Of a DNA stretch of 64,000 nt, positions 52,975-61,487 are shown one piece after another; the stretch's first letter is position 1, and every line of letters starts with the position of its first letter. A model generated the notes under the pieces. It made no database searches. It saw only the letters and a list, made by a program, of their open reading frames with translations, and had not been told where the DNA came from. The position numbers and the translations under genes are program-made. Origin of the DNA: Candidatus Anammoximicrobium sp. (GTDB lineage: Bacteria; Planctomycetota; Planctomycetia; Pirellulales; Pirellulaceae). Location: assembly GCA_012515235.1 (NCBI GenBank), contig JAAYYU010000328.1, forward strand, positions 1 to 64,000, in the 5' to 3' direction.

Positions 52975-53550
52975 TCAGTAGTTCGGCGAAGTGCCCGAAT
53001 CGACGTTTCCCACCATGTGGAAATGGTTGTGATCCACGTAGATGACTTCCACCGCTTCCTCGTCGCGGAGCGTGTGCGGAATCGGCCAGCCGACGCGTGT
53101 GATCTGGGAATAGTAGATCGTGCACTTGTAGTGGGCGTGGTGCAATTGGGCCGGGCCGATCAAGGGAACGACCCGCGGCGGATCGATGTAGTCGGCAATC
53201 TTCTCCTTCACAATGCGCACGTCGTTGAGCTGGATTTCGTGCAGGAACGGCAAACCGCCTTGGGTCGGCTTCGCTCGCTCGAACGCCCGCATCACTTCGT
53301 CGTCGCTCGGTTCGTCCAGCGCCGTGGCGGGACCGCCTGCCGTAATCGGGCCCAGAATGGGAACCGAATCATACCGTTCCGCTTCCCAAAATTCGTCTTC
53401 CTTGCCCTTCTGGAAATACGGGCTCACCGGGATGGGAATCGCCAGCAAGCCCAACGAATTGCCTTCCGTGATGTGGACGCATCCCGTGTTGCTCAGCGAA
53501 AGGCAAGCCAGCGTCAAGGTAAGCAGGAAAAGAGTGAATCTGTGTGACAT
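52975..53550 (-). CDS. Conserved-type lipoprotein, function unknown
   Basis: 191 aa. The start at 53550 has GAGGAC eight bases upstream. The signal peptide RFTLFLLTLTLACLSLSNTGC ends in a lipobox-like NTGC with lipidated Cys at residue 22. The body contains IPVSPYFQKGKEDEFW, GPITAGGPATALDEPSDDE and a C-terminal histidine-rich stretch VIYVDHNHFHMVGN. I recognise no domain. The product is probably an outer-membrane-associated lipoprotein; the His cluster might bind a metal, which is inference only. It forms its own transcription unit: one terminator precedes it (53722-53755) and one follows its stop. Confidence 0.75.
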   Translation of the reverse strand: MSHRFTLFLLTLTLACLSLSNTGCVHITEGNSLGLLAIPIPVSPYFQKGKEDEFWEAERYDSVPILGPITAGGPATALDEPSDDEVMRAFERAKPTQGGLPFLHEIQLNDVRIVKEKIADYIDPPRVVPLIGPAQLHHAHYKCTIYYSQITRVGWPIPHTLRDEEAVEVIYVDHNHFHMVGNVDSGTSPNY

Positions 53551-53721
53551 GGACTTGTCCTCGGTTTTCACGACCCTGTCTAACCGTAGATATCGTGTCA
53601 ATCTGGGGGAAACTTGCGGGTTTTTTGGATAAATCCGGGAAAGACTCTTGTAGGGGCGCTGGCTGGTGATAGCGTCCAAGAAGACGCCGGAACTCCGTGG
53701 AAAACCGGGCTGTGAGGCCAC

Positions 53722-53755
53722 AAAAAAACCTCCGCCGGAGCAACTCCGGCGGAGG
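53722..53755 (-). terminator. Rho-independent terminator
   Basis: For minus-strand transcripts: a perfect 12-bp stem CCTCCGCCGGAG / CTCCGGCGGAGG with loop CAA (53729-53755), then seven T (A at 53722-53728 on the plus strand). It lies 30 bases past the stop of the BON-domain gene. Confidence 0.9.
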
Positions 53756-53785
53756 CAGGCACTGGGCGGGCATCTCGCGGGTAAG

Positions 53786-55558
53786 TTATTTCGCCTTGAA
53801 GTCCAGGTTCCACCAGCCGTCGTCCCATTTCATGGTCACCTTGCGCCATCCTAAGGGGACCTGCGGATACGGGTAGAACGGGCCGATGTAAGGCCAGGCC
53901 GACGGGGAATACTGCTTGGGATAGGTCACCGCCGCGTAGTTCGGGTGGGCCGCGTAGCTCGGCCACGCGTATCCCGGCAGGCTGGGATGATCGTAGCGGG
54001 CCGGCACGACCGCGTAACCGGGACCGGGCATCTGCGCGGGGGCCATCCCAGCCGCCCCGGCGATGGCCGCCAGCGGAGCCGCGGCGGCCGCGCCAGCGTA
54101 ACTCGCCAATTGCCCCATACCCAACGGACGCGGCGTCTGATCCACCGTCACCATCGGCGCAGCGCTAGACGCGATCCGCGCGGGCGCCGCCGGCTCGGAC
54201 AGCGTGGCAACCGGCGTGGCGGCAAACGCCGCGTTCGCACGGTTGCCGCTAGCGGCCGGCAACCCGCTGCGCACAGCGCTCACCGTCGCCAAGTCCGCAG
54301 CGACGGGCATCGCCGACACGGGCCGCGGTTGGGAAGCCGTGCCCGCGACCATCAGACCGCTGATGACGCGGCGGACGCCGGAAACTTGACGAGCCAGATC
54401 AACCGCCAGTTGTTCCTGCTGAGGCTGGCTGACCGTCCCGGTCAGCCAAACGTCGGGGCCATTCACCTTGACATTCAAATTCGCCCCGCGAAGCGATCCC
54501 TCCGCTTCAGCCGCCTGCAGACGATCAGTGAGATCCTGGGCAATGTTGACCGGTTCTTCTCCGAGGGACAATTCGTTGATCACTTGCCGCACACCGCTGG
54601 TCCGCCGAGCAAGGTCCAGCACCAGTTGTCGCTGGGCGGCTGAGCCCACGCGGCCTTTCAGCCAGGCGTAGCCGTTTTCGACGTGAACCGAAATTCCGAA
54701 CCCGCGCAGTTGCCCGCTCTGCTTCGCCTCCTGCAGGCGGTGAGTGAGTTCCTCACCAATCCGGCGGTCTTCGAGGGCCTGCTTCGAGTTCGTCTCCGGT
54801 TCCTGTCGGCTGGCGATCCGGGACGATGTCCCGGATTTGGCAGTCGCGGAGCTTGTCGGCCCAGCCAGAGGTTCACCCAGCGTGGCCCGTTTGGCGCTGG
54901 TTTTCGCCGTGGCCGACAGCTTGTTGTCGCTCTCGGTCACCACCAACCGGCTGATCACGTCGCGCACACCCGCAACACCGCGGGCCGCTCGTGAGACCAA
55001 CTGGGCCTGCTCGTCGCTCGAGACCTGACCGTCCAGCACGGCGACGCTGTCCTTCACCGCCAGATCGATATCGAAATCCTTCAGGTTGCCGGCGTCCTTT
55101 TCTTTCTTCAATTCCGCGGCAATCTGCTGCGCCACGTCGGCATCGGACGCCTTCACCTTCGGCGGCGTTTCGCTCACCCCGCTGGACGACCGCTTGGCCG
55201 GTTCGCTGCTCAGCAGACTGCTGAAGAGCGACTTCCGAGGCGGCCCCGAACTGGCCGTCGCTGACTCGCCGGCCGCCTTGACGTGAAGGCTGTCGATGAC
55301 TTCCTCCACGCCGTCGACCTGGCGCGTCACGTCCACCGCCAGTTCCTTTTGCTCCGCGGAGGAGACATCGCCTTTGAGCATAACCTTGCCTTCGGCGACC
55401 CTGAGGTTGATGTCGAAGCCCTGCAGATTGCCTTCTTTTTGCTCCTGCTTCAGACGGTCTGCCACTTTCCGGGCGATTTCCTGGTCGTCGGCCCACGCCC
55501 CGCTGAGCGAGGCGGCAGCCAAAGCAAGAATCGCCGATCCAACAACTAGACGTCGCAT
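53786..55558 (-). CDS. Exported protein with four BON domains
   Basis: 590 aa. The start at 55558 was chosen because GGGAGG lies 8 bases upstream; the in-frame ATG at 55588 has its AGGAGC too close. The signal peptide is RRLVVGSAILALAAASLSGAW. Four BON domains lie at about 26-94, 140-207, 264-332 and 338-405, each with the pattern LRGxxIxVxxGxVxLxGxVxxxxQxxLAxxxARxVxGVRxVI. Linkers are rich in Ser, Ala and Lys; the C-terminal ~180 residues are Ala/Pro/Tyr-rich and end WRKVTMKWDDGWWNLDFKAK. BON domains bind phospholipid and occur in OsmY-like envelope-stress proteins. An envelope-stabilising role is inferred. Four copies in one chain is more than the usual one or two. Confidence 0.85.
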   Translation of the reverse strand: MRRLVVGSAILALAAASLSGAWADDQEIARKVADRLKQEQKEGNLQGFDINLRVAEGKVMLKGDVSSAEQKELAVDVTRQVDGVEEVIDSLHVKAAGESATASSGPPRKSLFSSLLSSEPAKRSSSGVSETPPKVKASDADVAQQIAAELKKEKDAGNLKDFDIDLAVKDSVAVLDGQVSSDEQAQLVSRAARGVAGVRDVISRLVVTESDNKLSATAKTSAKRATLGEPLAGPTSSATAKSGTSSRIASRQEPETNSKQALEDRRIGEELTHRLQEAKQSGQLRGFGISVHVENGYAWLKGRVGSAAQRQLVLDLARRTSGVRQVINELSLGEEPVNIAQDLTDRLQAAEAEGSLRGANLNVKVNGPDVWLTGTVSQPQQEQLAVDLARQVSGVRRVISGLMVAGTASQPRPVSAMPVAADLATVSAVRSGLPAASGNRANAAFAATPVATLSEPAAPARIASSAAPMVTVDQTPRPLGMGQLASYAGAAAAAPLAAIAGAAGMAPAQMPGPGYAVVPARYDHPSLPGYAWPSYAAHPNYAAVTYPKQYSPSAWPYIGPFYPYPQVPLGWRKVTMKWDDGWWNLDFKAK

Positions 55559-56104
55559 GAGTGCCCTCCCTGAATAAACCTGTTTCATGCTCCTGGCCCG
55601 AGGCCCCAAGGGCGGTCCGCGTTCGCCTTCCCCTCCCGATCGGGTGTCGCTGGGTGGCTGGGACGACGAACTTGCGGGAAATCCGGTCGCCTGGGTTCTG
55701 AGGCTCGGCGGTAGTCCTCCCAACGAAATCTTGCCTGCACCGCCCCCCTGAAACCGTCCACGCGGCTCCGCCCTGCGGCGCCCCCCGGTGAGCCAGTCTC
55801 AGCGCAGTCAAGCTGGTCGATTCCGTTGTCTCCGCTATTACTTGTCGGTTGCGCATCGTGCCGAATAGTAGGTTTTTTTCGATTTTGCTGATCTTCTGGG
55901 TCGTGCCGAAAACGCCGGCGCCCGACCACCGCGACATGACCGCCTGTGGAAGCAGAAGGCGTCCAGGAGGACACGTACAAAAGCGTACAAAAGGACAGGC
56001 ATCCCACAGTGGTCGTTTTCCCCTGAGTTTCTCCCACGCCACTCGGAGCCAGGTCCTCACTTTTCGACAGGCTCACAAGGCCGCCAAACCGAAGCCGGGG
56101 TGAC
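55559..56104. other. 546-bp intergenic region, nothing firm
   Basis: It lies upstream of the BON-domain gene and downstream of the truncated decarboxylase (both minus). A short direct repeat GTACAAAAG (twice near 55974-55994) is the only pattern. No promoter or terminator was found and no frame is supported. Confidence 0.4.
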
Positions 56105-57082
56105 TCACGCAGCGAACTCGCCCCGCCAAGGCGAAAGCCGGACGCGAGACCTGCGCCGGCCGATGCTAGCAGCGAAGGCGGGCTCCGGCGTTAAAGGTAA
56201 TCCGGACGCCCGCTCGGGAGGACCGTGCTGCCGAGACTGCACAAGTCGCCGCTTGTCCGGCTTGCCCTTGACCTGTTTGCTGAGCCGTTGGCCGAGCCGA
56301 GTCAGTGCGGGCGAAGCGTCGTACTTGTCCAGATCTACCTCGATGATGCTGAATGTCTCCCGGTTGGCCAGCGAAGCCTGCAGGGCCTTGTCCAAATCCG
56401 CCACCGTGTAGACGACATAGCCACGGCCGCTGCCCAACAGGTCCGGCACCTTGCTGAAAGACCAATTCGTGATGTCGTTATAGGGTCCCTCGCTGATCTG
56501 CCGTTCCGTGCTGTAGCCGTGGTTGTTCAGCACGATCACAATCGGGTTCAAGCCCAGCCGCGCGGTGGTGGACAACTCCAGGCCGGTCATCTGGAAGGCG
56601 CCGTCGCCCACCACGACCAACGGACGCAGCGCGGGATTGGCCAGTTGCGCGCCGAGCGACGCGGGCACGGCAAAACCCATCGAGGTGTAGTAAGCCGGAC
56701 TGATAAACTCCGTCCGCCGATGGATCGTCAGGTCCGCCGCGCCAAACAGCGAATCGCCGGGATCAGCGATGACCACCATGTCCGGCGTGAGGAATTCATG
56801 CAACCGCTGAAACAACGCCCGGATCGTGATCCGCGAGTCGCCGGCCGCTCGTTCACCCCACGCGGATTCGCGTTGCGGAATGCGCGGGCGGGCGCGCCGT
56901 TTCCAACTGGCTTGCAAGAGCCCCTCCATAAGGCACACCAAGGGCACCTCGCCGAACTGATGCCGCCGGATCGCGGTCCGTTCCGACGTCGCGTAGATCG
57001 TGCGGCCGGGATCGATATTTGCCGTGTAAATGCCCAGATTGATGTCGGTCATGAAACAGCCCAGCGGCAGCGGTTTGGACAT
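56105..57082 (-). pseudogene. 5'-truncated thiamine-pyrophosphate-dependent 2-oxoacid decarboxylase
   Basis: 325 aa. Frame from ATG 57082 (AAAGG ahead of it). Residues 10-50 (GCFMTDINLGIYTANIDPGRTIYATSE) match the central domain of pyruvate/indolepyruvate decarboxylases, and VVVGDGAFQMTGLELST with VLNNHGYSTERQI is the TPP-binding domain (GDG...NN motif). The whole N-terminal PYR domain (about 180-200 residues), with the Glu that activates TPP, is absent: the plus-strand zinc-ribbon gene begins 207 bases upstream. The last ~45 residues (after KQVKGKPDK) are Arg-rich with no family match. It is probably a gene remnant; a non-catalytic product cannot be excluded. Confidence 0.75.
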
Positions 57083-57289
57083 GGCGACCTTTCCACCGAA
57101 AAAAGGGCCCAAATCAGGAAGGACCCCCTTCAGTGTACGGCAAGTCCTCAGTTCCCGCGTAGACCGCTCGTCCGCACGCCGCCAGCAGCCGCCGTCCGCA
57201 CACCGGGGCATGGACATCGCCGGGCCTGCCAGCGACAATGAGCGCCTTCACCCGGTTCGGCGGATCACTCACGGTCAGCCCTCAAGCGT

Positions 57290-58300
57290 ATGAGCCTGAC
57301 ACTGCATTGTACCTCCTGTCATCAGTCGCTTCGCGTGCCTCGGCAGCAGGCCGGCCAGACCGTGCGCTGCCCGACTTGCGGCACAGGGCTCTCCGTTCCC
57401 GTGGAATCGCCCACAGGAGCTGCACCTGCCGAACCCGCGGCCCAGGGCGTCTCGGAAGCAAACCACCGGACCGCGCCGGACGAAGCCTGCTTGAATCCTG
57501 CATCGCGTTCCGGACCCTCACCGCCGCCCCTGCCCGGCCAGACTTCCTCTCGGCCACCCAAGTTGCCTGTCCGCAAACAGGGCCAGCCCGCGGTGGCCAG
57601 CGAACCGGCTGTTCCAGCCCCGCCACGGAAGCACGCACCGCCGCAACCGGCAAACGACTTGCCGCCCCCCCCTCCGCTCCCTCCGCCGTTGCCCTCGGAG
57701 ACCGCCTCGAGGCAGTCGGTCGCCGCCGCAGCGTCGCCGAACCCCGCCCCCCCGCCTTGCGTTCCACCCCCGCCGACGCCGCCCCGTCCCGCGCCAATCC
57801 CCGTCTCGCTTCCCGGCGTGGAATACGACTGGATGAAACGTTGGCCCGTCTACCAGTTGGGCATGTGGGTCATCGCCGTGGCGGTGGTGAGCATGATTCC
57901 CGCCCTGCTGAATGTGACTCCATCCGCCCCCCAGGCGGACTCCGCGCCAGTCTCCCGCTGGGCCTTGGCGTTGCTGCTGGCCGGCGGACTTCAGATCGCT
58001 TATGCCGTCTACCTGATACAGTTGCCGGATTGGGGAACCGCGTGGGTGACGTCGATCGTGATGCTCGCGTTCGCCACCGCCTATGCCGCGCTGCTGGGCA
58101 TACTCACGCTGGCTGGTCCCCAAAGCCAGGTTGTCCAGTTTTTGGAACTGGGCGACAGCTTGCCAGGCAGACAGGCGAGCACTTGGTGCCTGCTGATGCT
58201 CGTTCTCTCCGGATCCCTGGCCTACTTCTGCGGCTGCATCAGCTTCCGCTGGCGGCGCACGTACTGGCGGTGGGCCCGTCCCGAAGGAGCAGACTACTGA
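57290..58300 (+). CDS. Zinc-ribbon membrane protein with proline-rich linker
   Basis: 336 aa. Residues 7-30 form a zinc ribbon: CTSC (7-10), then RVPRQQAGQTVRCPTC, as in many planctomycete proteins starting with a CxxC...RCPxC module. The first CxxC is followed by H, but there is no signal peptide, so it is not a haem site. Residues ~35-175 are strongly Pro-rich (PPPPPLPPPLP and similar). The C-terminal ~150 residues carry four predicted membrane spans (MWVIAVAVVSMIPALL, WALALLLAGGLQIAYAVYLI, SIVMLAFATAYAALLGILTL, LLMLVLSGSLAYFCGCI). The function is unknown. The dehydrogenase gene starts 43 bases downstream, so they may be co-transcribed. Confidence 0.75.
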   Translation: MSLTLHCTSCHQSLRVPRQQAGQTVRCPTCGTGLSVPVESPTGAAPAEPAAQGVSEANHRTAPDEACLNPASRSGPSPPPLPGQTSSRPPKLPVRKQGQPAVASEPAVPAPPRKHAPPQPANDLPPPPPLPPPLPSETASRQSVAAAASPNPAPPPCVPPPPTPPRPAPIPVSLPGVEYDWMKRWPVYQLGMWVIAVAVVSMIPALLNVTPSAPQADSAPVSRWALALLLAGGLQIAYAVYLIQLPDWGTAWVTSIVMLAFATAYAALLGILTLAGPQSQVVQFLELGDSLPGRQASTWCLLMLVLSGSLAYFCGCISFRWRRTYWRWARPEGADY

Positions 58301-58343
58301 AACCCGAAACGCTTTGAAGAGCTTGGAAAGAAAGGCACCCCGC

Positions 58344-59339
58344 ATGCGCATCGTGATTGGCTATCCCGTCAAACCCCACCACCTGAAACAAATCGCCGCC
58401 GCCGCGCCCGACGCCAAAATCGTCGATGCGGGACAACAGCGGATCCCGGAAGAAATCCTCCGGGCCGACGTCTTCTGCGGACACGCCAAGGAGCGGCCGG
58501 TGCCCTGGGACGAAGTCGTCGCCCAGGGCCGTTTGCGCTGGATCCAGTCCTCCGCCGCCGGACTAGATCACTGCTTGACGCCCTCCGTCATCCGCTCGGA
58601 TATCACCGTGACCAGCGCATCCGGACTGTTTGCGGATCAGGTCGCAGAACAGACGCTGGCGCTGCTGCTGGGCTTGCTCCGCAGCCTGCCAATGTTCTTC
58701 CGCGCATCGCTCCAACGGGAATTCATCCGCCGTCCCACGCGCGATTTGCACCACGCCACGGTGGGCATCGTCGGCTTCGGCGGCAACGGGCGGCGTCTGG
58801 CGGAAGTCCTCGCCCCGTTCAAGACCCGGATTCTGGCCACGGACGCCTTCCCCATCCACAAGCCGTCCCACGTCGCAGAACTGTGGCCGGCCGATCGCCT
58901 GGACGACCTTCTCGTCATGTCAGACATCGTCATCCTGTGCGTGCCCCTGAATCGCTGGACCAAAGGCATGATCGCGACCCCGCAACTGGCTCGCATGAAG
59001 CCAGGAGCGACCTTGATCAACGTGGCCCGCGGTCCCGTGGTGGTCGAGGCGGATCTGGTCGCCGCCCTGCACTCCGGCCACCTCGCCGGCGCCGGGGTGG
59101 ACGTCACGGAAATTGAACCCTTGCCAGCGGCCAGCCCCTTATGGGAACTGCCCAACGTGATCATCACCCCGCACGTCGGCGCCCAGGCAGTCCGTCGCGA
59201 GAACGACGTCACCGACTTCTTCTGCGAAAACCTCCGCCGATACCTGGCCGCCCGTCCGCTTGTGAACCTGGTAGACAAAGAGCTCGGCTTTCCCCACCCA
59301 GATCACGCCTGGATCATGCAACGCCGAAAAACCGACTGA
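58344..59339 (+). CDS. D-2-hydroxyacid dehydrogenase (NAD-dependent)
   Basis: 331 aa. The start at 58344 (AAAGG upstream) is chosen over a frame start ten codons earlier because MRIVIGYPV is the first strand. It belongs to the D-isomer-specific 2-hydroxyacid dehydrogenases. Rossmann motif GIVGFGGNG (about residue 145). Catalytic Arg in NVARGPVV, Glu in DVTEIEPLP and His in ITPHVGA are all present. The N-terminal substrate domain has QSSAAGLDH, in which the usual GVD-type motif is GLD. The reaction is reversible reduction of a 2-keto acid with NAD(P)H in the cytoplasm; the substrate is unknown. Its 3' end is overlapped by the tail of the antisense integrase frame. Confidence 0.92.
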   Translation: MRIVIGYPVKPHHLKQIAAAAPDAKIVDAGQQRIPEEILRADVFCGHAKERPVPWDEVVAQGRLRWIQSSAAGLDHCLTPSVIRSDITVTSASGLFADQVAEQTLALLLGLLRSLPMFFRASLQREFIRRPTRDLHHATVGIVGFGGNGRRLAEVLAPFKTRILATDAFPIHKPSHVAELWPADRLDDLLVMSDIVILCVPLNRWTKGMIATPQLARMKPGATLINVARGPVVVEADLVAALHSGHLAGAGVDVTEIEPLPAASPLWELPNVIITPHVGAQAVRRENDVTDFFCENLRRYLAARPLVNLVDKELGFPHPDHAWIMQRRKTD

Positions 59340-61092
59340 ACCCCTTGAACTTCCTTCCCGCCAAACCCGTCTTGCCATTTGACCGCAGCGATAGTCTAAT
59401 AAGCACGGTCACTGCCGGAGGGTATCCGAATGGTGAGGGGTCTGATTCGAAATCAGATGCCGGCTTTGCCGGTTGCGGGTTCGACTCCCGTGCCCTCCGC
59501 TCACCGCCGCATCCAGCAGGATGCGGTTTTTTTGTCGCAAGGTCTTGCAGCTTCAACACGTTAGGCCGTTCGCCTTGGGCCTGTTGCGGGGCCGTTTCCG
59601 TCCCGCTGCAATCGTCGGGCCGTTCGCCACAATTCGCAGTTTCTTGCATCGTTTCGCTGCCGTACTGCTGGCGATTTGCTGGCAAAATTGAAACCGTACT
59701 TACGGGGGTTAGGTTGTCCGTTCCCGTCGCTGTCAGCGTTTCGGCCGTCGTGGTTTCGGGGGGCGTCGCCAAGTCGGGCAGGGCATCCAGGGCCGCCGTC
59801 AGGTCGTGTAGCCGGGCGTGGGAATATCGGCCGATGGTCAGCGTCGGGGTGCTATGTCGGGCCAACTCTTGGCAGGTCTTGACGGATGCCCCGCCGGCCA
59901 CGATGCCCGATATGTACGTGTGCCGCGTTGCGTGGAAGTCCACAACCCGCCCGTCCGCGTCTTGGTACGCCAGGAAATCGGACCGTTCGCGTTGCTGGCG
60001 TTCCGCGTCCGTGGGGGCGTCATCAATCCACTTTCGCCGGGCCGCTGCCAGGTCCTGTTGCAGCATCCGGGCCGTGTTGTCGGGCATGTTGGCCAAAGGG
60101 TGGTCATCTCGCCCGTAGCCCGCCAGCCAGGGCCGCAACAGTTCCGCCAGGTCCTGCCGTATCGGTTGCACGTCAAGCCGGCGTCGCTTGCTGTAGGCCG
60201 CGTCAACCGTCACCGTCGCCGGGTCCGCGTCCAAGTCGAAATGGGCCGGCGTCAGGCTGCGAAGTTCGCCCGCCCGCAGTCCCGAACCGAGGGCCAGCCG
60301 GTAGGCTATCGCCCGAACCGGGCCGGGCATGTTGTGAAACTTGGTCGTGTACCCTTCAACGAACCCAAGCAGATAGACCGCTTCATCCGGCGTCAGTTCT
60401 CGCCGAACGTGCCGCCGGTCGGTTTCTTCGTTGAACCGGGGCAGCGTTGCCAGGGCATCAACGGGCGTCCGCCGTTCCCGCCACAACCATCGGGAGAATC
60501 CCTTGATTGCCGTCAAGTAGGCGTTGGCCGTCCGAGGGCCTGCCCCGTCTTGCGTCCGCTTGGAAATGCCCCTGTTGCGAAGTTCGCCCACAACTTGAAG
60601 GACCGCCGCCCCGTTCAAGTCGCTTACCTGCTTGGCGTTCGTCCGCTGGCAAACGATTTCGATATAGCGAAGCGTCGATTCAACATGCTTGGGCGTGTTG
60701 CCCTTCGATGCGAGAAACCGCCGGTAATCTTCGATGTGGTCAACCAAGGGCCGCCGGGCTTCATTCGAGAACCGTTCTTGCGTCGGGTCGATGATGCCCG
60801 CTTGGCGTAGGGCCGCTTTGTTTTCCAACTGCCCCGCGATGCGTTCGGCCGTCGCCAAGTCAGTCGTCTTGCTGTTCACTTCCTGCCGCTTGCCGCCCGC
60901 GTCAAAGTAGGCGATAAGGTAGCTACCGCTCTCGACCATCACCGCATCACCGGCCGCGTTCAACGGGGCCTTGCGAGTCCGCCCCGTCTTGTTGTCAACC
61001 CACTTGGCGAACCGCTGCCCCTTTCTGTCCGTCACGATTTCCGCACCGCTGGGGATGGGATAGCTTCGCGTTCGTCGGTAGATGCTCGCCAT
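59314..61092 (-). CDS. Tyrosine integrase with host-encoded C-terminal tail
   Basis: 592 aa. This phage-type tyrosine recombinase carries out site-specific integration and excision. Catalytic residues are all visible: R273 (GLRAGEL), K302 (YSKRRR), H387-x-x-R390 (HATRH), H413 (ARHST) and Y423 (GRYSH). The N-terminal part (about 115-225) is a SAM-like DNA-binding core domain. The frame does not stop near residue 440 but goes on through a Thr-rich linker. It then runs antisense through the terminator, the tRNA-Ser gene (residues ~532-559) and host DNA, ending 26 bases inside the dehydrogenase gene. The tail ERRARESNPQPAKPASDFES is the reverse reading of the tRNA and is unlikely to be functional. 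Confidence 0.92.
   Translation of the reverse strand: MASIYRRTRSYPIPSGAEIVTDRKGQRFAKWVDNKTGRTRKAPLNAAGDAVMVESGSYLIAYFDAGGKRQEVNSKTTDLATAERIAGQLENKAALRQAGIIDPTQERFSNEARRPLVDHIEDYRRFLASKGNTPKHVESTLRYIEIVCQRTNAKQVSDLNGAAVLQVVGELRNRGISKRTQDGAGPRTANAYLTAIKGFSRWLWRERRTPVDALATLPRFNEETDRRHVRRELTPDEAVYLLGFVEGYTTKFHNMPGPVRAIAYRLALGSGLRAGELRSLTPAHFDLDADPATVTVDAAYSKRRRLDVQPIRQDLAELLRPWLAGYGRDDHPLANMPDNTARMLQQDLAAARRKWIDDAPTDAERQQRERSDFLAYQDADGRVVDFHATRHTYISGIVAGGASVKTCQELARHSTPTLTIGRYSHARLHDLTAALDALPDLATPPETTTAETLTATGTDNLTPVSTVSILPANRQQYGSETMQETANCGERPDDCSGTETAPQQAQGERPNVLKLQDLATKKPHPAGCGGERRARESNPQPAKPASDFESDPSPFGYPPAVTVLIRLSLRSNGKTGLAGRKFKGFSRFFGVA
59372..59400 (+). promoter_or_regulatory. tRNA-Ser promoter candidate
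   Basis: TTGCCA (59372-59377), a 17-base spacer, then TCTAAT (59395-59400). The tRNA 5' end is 16 bases further. Spacing and place are right for sigma-70. Confidence 0.6.
59417..59499 (+). tRNA. tRNA-Ser (anticodon CGA)
   Basis: 83 nt, a class II tRNA. Acceptor stem GGAGGGT with GCCCTCC (last pair T-G), discriminator G at 59499. Anticodon arm TCTGA / TCAGA around loop TTCGAAA, anticodon CGA at 59448-59450. Long variable arm CCGGC-TTT-GCCGG. T loop TTCGACT. The 3' CCA is not encoded (CTC follows). It reads UCG codons. It is also the target of the integrative element to the right, whose integrase gene reads through it antisense. Confidence 0.95.
59507..59533 (+). terminator. Rho-independent terminator after tRNA-Ser
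   Basis: CCGCATCC, AGCA, GGATGCGG, then seven T. It lies eight bases past the tRNA. As it is inside the integrase frame on the opposite strand, it may have come with the attachment sequence. Confidence 0.88.
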
Positions 61093-61132
61093 GTCTCACC
61101 TGCCTTTCTTCCGAGGGGCTGCCTTCCCCGCC

Positions 61133-61363
61133 TCACTCTGCCTTGTCCCTGATTTCCAGACCGAAGTATTCGATCAATTTGTCCGCCGTCCGCAGCGTCA
61201 TGTCCCGCTGGCCCGTCGCAAAACGCCACAGCACGGGCACCGGGATGCCCGCCCCGTAGGCCACTTCGGCGATTGTCTCACGTTCGGCGATTTTCCGCCG
61301 TAGAACGTCCGCAATCGTTTCCCGTTTTGCCCGTTTCGCCTTCGTCGCTTTGCTCTTGGTCAT
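61133..61363 (-). CDS. Small HTH (XRE-like) regulator
   Basis: 76 aa from ATG 61363, with GGGGA about ten bases upstream. A basic start (TKSKATKAKRAKRE) is followed by a helix-turn-helix of XRE/lambda-repressor type: TIAEVAYGAGIPVPVLWRFATGQRDMTLRTADKL. The form '..PVLWRFATGxRDxTLxTADKLxxYxGLEL' is common in planctomycete mobile elements. It lies 40 bases upstream of the integrase gene on the same strand and probably regulates integrase or acts as excision factor; which of these cannot be told. Confidence 0.75.
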   Translation of the reverse strand: MTKSKATKAKRAKRETIADVLRRKIAERETIAEVAYGAGIPVPVLWRFATGQRDMTLRTADKLIEYFGLEIRDKAE

Positions 61364-61487
61364 CCAGCAGTTCCCCAAACGCTTCGCGACGATCCTGGGG
61401 CAGTCGCCTCAGAATCGCCGCCAGTCCATTGTACAGCCGGCTTACGCCGCTCGTTTCAGAATCCGGTTCACCGTTGTATGTTGCCAC
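61278..61487 (-). CDS. Possible small element protein (69 aa)
   Basis: GTG start at 61487 with AGAGGG six bases before it. It overlaps the resolvase 3' end by 46 bases and the HTH gene 5' end by 86 bases, in different frames. The middle (LYNGLAAILRRLPQDRREAFGELLDD) looks like a real amphipathic helix pair; the tail after DDQEQS is less convincing. The overlap argues against it, the ribosome binding site for it. Confidence 0.3.
   Translation of the reverse strand: MATYNGEPDSETSGVSRLYNGLAAILRRLPQDRREAFGELLDDQEQSDEGETGKTGNDCGRSTAENRRT

Noticed and set aside
57308..57322. CTSCH at the start of the zinc-ribbon membrane protein, which fits the haem motif CxxCH
   Set aside because: It pairs with RCPTC to form a zinc ribbon, and the protein has no signal peptide ahead of it, so no haem attachment is expected.
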